This document shows positions 57,300-64,000 of a stretch of DNA of 64,000 nt, piece by piece. How positions within the stretch are numbered: position 1 is the first letter of the stretch; every line of letters starts with the position of its first letter. The notes beneath the pieces were generated by a model that was not told the origin of the DNA, did no database searches, and saw only the letters and a program-made list of their open reading frames with translations. Made by a program: the position numbers and the translations under genes. This stretch comes from Blattamonas nauphoetae (lineage: Eukaryota; Preaxostyla; Oxymonadida): assembly GCA_033064195.1 (NCBI GenBank), contig JARBJD010000224.1, positions 58,361 through 122,360 on the forward strand, read 5' to 3'.

Positions 57300-59940
57300 C
57301 TGAAACAGCGGATTGTTTTTGAAGAGAAGAAAAAAGTCAGGTTCGATCCGTCTCATTCCGACTCATTCATGAATAACAATCTCATTCAGTTTCTCATCCT
57401 GTTTGAAATGATTGTACGGACATTTTTTCTCTTCTGTTGATTCAATGTCACTGATGGTGCAGTTGTTCTGTGATCCTTCACGACTCGATGAATGGTCACA
57501 CTCTCGGGCATGAAGCGTGAGCAATTTCCCCGTTATCACGTCACACAAGCTGAAAACGTGTCCATCTTCTATCCTTTTAGATATCCAACTCCTCTCTTCT
57601 CCTCATTCAGGACACATTCAAGACGTCACATCGCACTTCTTCGTCAATATCCTCAAATGAGCATCAAGACGGCTCTAACTGCTGGTATAATGACCAAAAT
57701 GCTCCATCACTCCAATCTCAGTAATCATATCCCATTCTACTCGATATGGTCTCTCCAAGACCAGGAAATCTGAAAGAGCATCACACTCCTCAAAGATGAC
57801 TACCATCGCCAACCAAACGGAACAGGCTTTGAAAAGTCTGTTCGTCTTTCGCTGGATACTGGACCGGTTGTTCGGATTGCGGATGGTTCTGGCGAACTGA
57901 ATGGGCTCATCTCGATCAAAGCGACAACCGGATGACCTTTCCATCGAAGACCACATCACCATCTGTTTTGTGGTCTGTATTGCACATGCGATGGAGCAGG
58001 AAGGAACACTCGACGCAATTCTGGAAGGGATCCGAGAAACATCAGATCAACTCGACATCACAGCTTGCATTCCTCTTGCCACTTTTTTGCGAGCTACCTC
58101 CGTCCTCTTGCCACTCACACGTGTTGGAACAAGTTGCGGAAGTGATACTGGTGACGAGATCACCTGTTATGACTCCAAAGATTCCGCAAACGACAGTCTG
58201 GACTTTTAACTCAGTGTCACGAATGGAGGCAGTGAGGATGACTATATGGAAGAAAAAGCAACCAAACAAGCCATTGGTCGACTTTGAGCGGATTCCACGA
58301 GATATTCACTCGGGCACATCATCGAATCATTGTGAAAGCCTTGAAAGTGGAATTAGACAGATCCACAACCACATGCACCACGGGTCGATCCCTCCCTAAT
58401 ATATCGCCGGGTTGTGATGCTTATTGGCAACGGCAGTAAGAACGAAGGCATTCTCGACACAATCATGATCGGCGCGGTTGTCCAACGTTGTCGCCAATCA
58501 GACCAAACTCATCTTCCTCTCAACTCACAACAAAGTCTTTCTCCACATTCTACCTCGTTTCAGTCGTCAAACAAATATCCATATTCAATATCGGTCCCAA
58601 TCGTAATCTCCACTGTCGGCGTTGAGATGCAAACCGCGGAAGAAGAAAACGTGCTTCCGACGGATGCTCTTGACAATATCCTGCCCACACCAAACATTTC
58701 ATGCCAATCGGAACCTGCCCCGATTGTGGTGACGCGCACACAAAGTATCCGAATGGAGACATCCCAAAATAACGACCTGATCAATTTCAACAATGAAGAG
58801 GGTTTACTAGATTTGACATTCACGTCTGAATCAACAGTGTAACCAGTTAGAGCTATTCATTCGGAGATTCAATAGTTCCCAAGCAAGTGCAAGGAAATGG
58901 TGAAGATTTGGATGATGGATACGGCTGATCTTGTGAGCGAAGAAGAAAGGCAGCTGCAGATAAAATTCACGGTCTGGACAATCTCCTTGTCAACGTCGGA
59001 TGGAACTGGCTCTATTTCAGCTGAGAGAGCCTTTAAGATCGTCTCGTCTGACCACTGAAGCTCAACGAGCCACACAGATTGTGCACAGCCTGAATCAGGA
59101 AATCGTGGAAATGGAAGGACACGAGACAATGAAGTGGCTGAGAGAATTCATCATGTTTCCGAGTCAATATTGGAAACTAAAAGAAGCAACCCTGGAAGCA
59201 AAGAAAGGAAACGTAAGGAAAGCGAAGGAGATGGCTCAGGAAGCTCAGCAAACAGTCAACGCTTTCGACGCACCTCGTCTGCTATCGAAAGAGCGAGTGT
59301 TGCGATGATTGATTGAAGTGTCATCCGAACTTGGAGAGCGACTGGACGTGAGAAACTCGCGAAATTGGGACGACGCTACAGCAACCGACATGTTCACTCG
59401 CGTGCTCCTTTCACTGACACGCCTGTCGCCAGAAGATCAGCTGAACGTGCAGAACAACCGCTCGTACACACTTGCAATCAACGCTGAATCCCGGATTTCA
59501 CATTTCAAGCGATTGTGAACGCTCTCTTGGAAAGGGAGGGGAGTGGCGAGGTGAAATGAGGACAGAGGATCTTGCTCTGGCAGCTCGACAGATTTCGTAT
59601 TTCCGGTTGTGCACGTCCGTCAGAGTTGGGAGTCACTCGGCGACATCGACGACAGAACGAGGGAACTCGCTTCAGAAACTGGTGAGAGCGGTGTGGAAGG
59701 AGGGAAGAGGGAAGTGTTGGTGGCCGAAGGATCGGAGTCGCAGAATGCGATTGATGTGAGCTCGTCGGAGTCTGGAGACATGGAGGAGAAGAAGGGAGTC
59801 GATGTGAAGCAGGAGAGAGCGAAAGACGAAAGCGGGATTTGTGTTGAGCGAGTCAGATTCGGAACGGAAAGAGAGAAGAAGATGAAGAGGCCTGAAGTTC
59901 AGAGGGAGAATGAAAAAGGATCATGGGCAGAGTGAGAGGA
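57300..59940 (+). pseudogene. Broken gene-like region, unknown family
   Basis: Consecutive plus-strand segments have protein-like sequence but do not form one frame: EKSVRLSLDTGPVVRIADGS (about 57840-57900), MEQEGTLDAILEGIRETSDQ (58000-58060), EGILDTIMIGAVVQRCRQSD (58447-58506), MELALFQLREPLRSSRLTTE with a long helix to LLSKERVLR (59000-59308), ELGERLDVRNSRNWDDATAT (59321-59380) and an acidic-basic stretch ending 59935. No convincing introns connect them. It may be one large decayed gene or several fragments. No family is recognised. Confidence 0.4.
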
Positions 59941-60700
59941 GAAGTGAGCGAGTAGAAGAGGAGATGATGAATGGGGGATGGAGGAGAGGCCAGTTGTGTG
60001 GTATGGTGATTCCACCAAAGATGATGAGTCGAAAAGAGAAAGATGAATAAACGAAGAAGACTCTGAAAGACAAGACCGACGTCAGTCTGGAATCGAAAGC
60101 ATCGAATGAGATCTGATTATGTTCCCCCTGGATTGTACCTGCCTCTTGTACTCAAAATGAACACAAATAACACGATGAACGTTCAGAAAGGTGGATTGAA
60201 GAGAATAAAGGTCGTATTAGATTCTGACCCGATCAAATGGGTGATGTGGGAAGATCTCCCAATCCCATCCCCTGGGATTTTGGGAATTGCAATGTGGGTG
60301 TCATAATGTTGATGAACTATTTGAATGTGGCAAGAATATTGTCGTTTTCACAAACGGGATTTTCTGGGATTTTTGTGACAAATAAGGGTTGATCATGGAC
60401 AATTGGTACCAGACCACCAGAGGATTCCGTTTATAGGTTAATTCCGTGTATTGTTTCTCACCTCATAGGCATGGGCAGCGGTCGGTCCGACTGCTCGTCG
60501 ACCGACCGACTGCTTTTTCCGACGCGATCTTTCCCATTTCTGACAACACATCACTCTCTCCCTCCATTTGACCCAAATCACAACTAAAGATGATGAATTA
60601 GCATTATACGTGTTCATTCAGACATATTGCGATTTCTCACCGTCCTTTGCACGTATTTCTATTGATCCAACCACAACAGTCGAACGAAATGAAAAAATTC
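59941..60700. other. Intergenic; inverted repeat near 60478-60520
   Basis: No gene seen. A GC-rich imperfect palindrome built from CGGTCGGTC and GACCGACCG lies near 60478-60515 and could form a hairpin. Confidence 0.4.
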
Positions 60701-62210
60701 AGGATGAGGACATCGTTCTGGTTCCGCTGTTCTCGTCGTTCATCTTCTTTCTCTCCTCTTCCTACATCTCTTATTCACTCTTCTTCCTTCCTTCTTTTTC
60801 TCCCTTCTTCACTCACCTTCTCTCATCCTCCTCTTCTCTCCGTCTCCTCCGCTCCACCTCCGCCGTCAGCTGTCCCTCCCTCTCCTCTTCCTTCCTTTCG
60901 TTGTATCTCTCTTCTTCTTTTCTTCGTTTCTCTTCTCGATCTCGTTCTTTCCCTTTCACCACATTTCCATTCTCAACTGGCCGCACCAGCGATTGTTGCG
61001 CTTCTCTTCCTTCTTCCTTCGTAAAATACTCAGAAATCAGCGGCTTCGTGAAGGACGAGTGTTTGTGGTTGGACGTGTTGATGTGCGTCGGCCTCGATGA
61101 AGCGTGGATGAGAGTCTGCAGTGTTTTGCTTGTTGGCCAGTCTGTTCGGGATGATGTCTGATTCAAGATGTGTTTGGGAGGCGAACCCGGAAGGTTGAAA
61201 ACTGGAAACTACGGCGATTGCGGGTTGGACCAACGCGATGTCGATGGCGGTGGTTTTGGATGCGGAAGATGAAATGGTGTCTCAGTTGAGTATGTGTGAG
61301 GTGTGTGGTCGTTTTGTCCTTCTGTTGGTTGCGTTTGAGGAGCGAGTACATCGAAATCCCAATTGAATGGTGACTCGTTTCGGTCTCTTCGTTTCTGCCT
61401 GTTCTCGTCGATAGCGCGCTTCACATTCTTTCACCGTTCGATTTGCTTCGCATTTAATTCCTCCAAGTCTTTCTTTCATCTTTCCGCTTCCAATTCTTCT
61501 TTTTCTGTCATTCGATCCTCATGATCTTGTCGAGTCGACGATCCCGACAGAAATTGGGGATAATCTGGCTGGTTCGATTTAGTCATTTCATTTCTCCGAT
61601 GTGTTTCGTCTTCACGTTGAGTAGAACTCGAAAGATGATTCTACAGACGGTTCGCTTGTGTCGCCATCCTTCCGTCGTTTTGGACATCAAATTGCTGAGT
61701 TATCGATTCTTCTCAAGTATTTTGTGCGACAAAGTTCGTATTAACTGCTCATCAGACAGTACTTCGATAATTATATTCCTCAATTCGTCGAGTGAGAATT
61801 GGATGTGTTCCGGTTGAGCGTATGTCGCATAAATGTGCATCACCAGAAAAAGCAATGTTGGGGAAGACAATTGTGGAGAGATGGGGGCGGGAAGAGACGA
61901 GATGATGGGAGAAGACGCGATCAGAGTTTGGTGGTCAGTTTACAATGGAGGAGAGCGAAATGAGGTTGATGTGTGTGCGGATCGTAATGCATGCAAAGTG
62001 GCAGTGGTGCTGTGTGTGTTAATTAATGTGGTTGGGGTTGAAGATGAAGTGGGTGTGTTGAGATTGTCTTGCTGTTCAGCCGACGGAAATGAAGCAGAAC
62101 TTATGTCAATAAAGGGCGGATTGGGGAGCATGAAGATAGATGAAAAGGTGGACTCGTCAACAGATGATGTGAGGAAGGTAACCATGGCTGGAGAGAGCCA
62201 CAAATGAAAA
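60701..62210 (-). pseudogene. Broken minus-strand gene-like region with Glu/Arg coiled coil
   Basis: Minus-strand segments with protein-like sequence occur in order: a Ser/Thr-rich stretch (PSAEQQDNLNTPTSSSTPTT, about 62090-62030), IQFSLDELRNIIIEVLSDEQ (about 61805-61750), MKRAIDENRQKRRDRNESPF (about 61424-61365), SEYFTKEEGREAQQSLVRPV (about 61040-60980) and an extended Glu/Arg coiled coil (EEKRRKEEERYNERKEEERE, 60950-60890). They lie in different frames with stops between, so the gene looks decayed. The coil resembles that at 54.0-54.2 kb. No family is recognised. Confidence 0.35.
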
Positions 62211-62782
62211 TGACGATGATCAACGATGACATAAGATAGAAATCAGACAAAATCAACGGGAAAAGGCGAAAAGCATACGATGGAATTATGATGTTAAGTT
62301 GTCCTGTCCTCCTCACTTTCTGTCCGTCCTCCTCTTTTTCTTGTCCGATTCTGAAATTGAAAGAAAATTGAAAATTTTGGATATTTCCAGTGATAAAAGT
62401 GCATTTTAGGATCGAATTTGGCTTGATTTTGCAAAAAACGTGAAAATCAACGAAGTCGATCCAACAAATCACATTGAGGGTTGATCACGGATCGAATCTT
62501 CTCGAATACTTTTGTTACCGATGAAATGTTGCGAAATACAGAATACGAAAGAAGTTAGAAGGAAGTGGACGGAGTAGTGATGAAACAAGCACTCTTCTTC
62601 GCCTTCACACAACTACCTCAGGTTGGGTCGGAACAAATGGAAGAAAATGAGTGAAGATACTGCGGAATTCATCCGGTTAGCGTAGAAAACCCGAGGGAAC
62701 AGCTTGACGTTGGCGAAATTTGATTTGAAATGAAGTGAGAGATGAAGCAATCGATATATTTAGAATTGAGTGTGTGAATGGG
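62211..62782. other. Intergenic, no feature seen
   Basis: Mixed-composition sequence without a credible frame, leading into the minisatellite. Confidence 0.45.
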
Positions 62783-64000
62783 AGTGAACGCGCGATCGTG
62801 GAGAGGAGGGAATGTGCGATCGTGGAGAGCAGGGACGCGCGATCGTGGAGAGGAGGGAGTGTGCGATCGTGGAGAGCAGGGAGTGTGCGATCGTGGAGAG
62901 CAGGGAGTGCGCGATCGTGGAGAGGAGGGAGTGCGCGATCGTGGAGAGGAGGGAGTGTGCGATCGTGGAGAGCAGGGAGTGTGCGATCGTGGAGAGGAGG
63001 GAGTGTGCGATCGTGGAGAGGAGGGAGTGTGCGATCGTGGAGAGCAGGGAGTGCGATCGTGGAGAGGAGGGAGTGTGCGATCGTGGAGAGGAGGGAGTGC
63101 GATCGTGGAGAGCAGGGAGTGTGCGATCGTGGAGAGGAGGGAGTGTGCGATCGTGGAGAGGAGGGAGTGTGCGATCGTGGAGAGCAGGGAGTGTGCGATC
63201 GTGGAGAGCAGGGAGTGCGCGATCGTGGAGAGGAGGGAGTGTGCGATCGTGGAGAGGAGGGAGTGCGCGATCGTGGAGAGCAGGGAGTGCGCGATCGTGG
63301 AGAGGAGGGAGTGTGCGATCGTGGAGAGGAGGGAGTGTGCGATCGTGGAGAGGAGGGAGTGCGCGATCGTGGAGAGGAGGGAGTGTGCGATCGTGGAGAG
63401 GAGGGAGTGCGCGATCGTGGAGAGGAGGGAGTGCGCGATCGTGGAGAGGAGGGAGTGCGCGATCGTGGAGAGGAGGGAGTGCGATCGTGGAGAGGAGGGA
63501 GTGCGCGATCGTGGAGAGGAGGGAGTGCGCGATCGTGGAGAGCAGGGAGTGCGCGATCGTGGAGAGGAGGAGTGTGCGATCGTGGAGAGGAGAGTGCGCG
63601 ATCGTGGAGAGGAGGAGTGTGCGATCGTGGAGAGGGAGGGAGTGCGCGATCGTGGAGAGGAGGGAGTGTGCGATCGTGGAGAGGAGGGAGTGTGCGATCG
63701 TGGAGAGGAGGGAGTGCGCGATCGTGGAGAGGAGGGAGTGTGCGATCGTGGAGAGCAGGGAGTGCGCGATCGTGGAGAGGAGGGAGTGTGCGATCGTGGA
63801 GAGGAGGGAGTGCGCGATCGTGGAGAGGAGGGAGTGCGCGATCGTGGAGAGCAGGGAGTGCGCGATCGTGGAGAGGAGGGAGTGCGCGATCGTGGAGAGG
63901 AGGGAGTGCGATCGTGGGAGAGGAGGGAGTGTGCGATCGTGGAGAGCAGGGAGTGCGATCGTGGAGAGCAGGGAGGCGCGATCGTGGAGAGGGAGGGAGT
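62783..64000 (+). repeat. 24-bp minisatellite, about 50 units, runs off the window
   Basis: Unit GTGCGATCGTGGAGAGGAGG plus GAGT in its common phase, with 22-, 23- and 25-bp variants. Two changing positions dominate: GTGTGC or GTGCGC, and GAGGAGG or GAGCAGG. Each unit carries the palindrome CGATCG. The array shows no open frame of interest and contains no unique spacers. The 3' end lies outside the window. Confidence 0.95.

Noticed and set aside
62783-64000. Possible CRISPR-like array
   Set aside because: Units are contiguous and near-identical with no unique spacers, and the genome is eukaryotic.

Overview
The window looks like nuclear DNA of a compact, intron-rich protist genome. Genes lie tens to a few hundred bases apart on both strands. 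Introns are very short (about 27-170 nt, GT...AG, often starting GTTTGT or GTATGT). TAA, TAG and TGA all act as stops, so the code is standard. The gene families (transmembrane pseudokinases, kinases with SPRY-like repeats, many lineage-specific helical-repeat proteins) and the abundance of large virus-like elements suggest a metamonad, most likely an oxymonad of the Blattamonas type; this assignment is inference.

Left host region (1-20.2 kb): the 3' part of a transmembrane pseudokinase; a helical-repeat protein; an eight-exon kinase with SPRY-like repeats; an N-terminally truncated histidine acid phosphatase; an unknown minus-strand gene; a PP1/PP2A-like phosphatase; an eIF4E cap-binding protein; and two long unknown genes that start 36 bp apart in opposite directions, one with a lipid-anchor-like MGCVASA start.

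Middle (20.5-43.0 kb): a host helical-repeat gene is split by a two-level nested insertion that sits inside one of its introns. The outer element (20745-41059) is a TA-flanked DNA transposon with 18-bp inverted ends and about 1.7 kb of its own sequence. Inside it lies a Polinton/Maverick (21811-40427, 18.6 kb) with a perfect 6-bp duplication TTCGGA and inverted repeats of about 1.8 and 2.2 kb. It carries a protein-primed DNA polymerase B with an HNH-like insert, an RVE integrase, a packaging ATPase, two related capsid-like proteins and several small proteins. Nearly every gene has the same T-rich motif just before its start codon. The element looks young and mostly whole, with about two or three breaks.

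Right host region (43-64 kb): a helical protein with a tail of about 24 FG-containing octapeptides (nucleoporin-like); a minus-strand gene of unknown function; a coiled-coil/SPRY-like protein; a decayed coding stretch; MCM2, whose C-terminal frame is shifted by two extra copies of a 20-bp unit; about 5 kb of gene-like but broken sequence; and a 24-bp minisatellite that runs off the end.

Exon models were made by eye from GT/AG sites, frame phase and family motifs. Several give total lengths divisible by three (kinase, phosphatase, eIF4E, SPRY protein, split host gene, and MCM2 once the repeat excess is discounted), which supports them.
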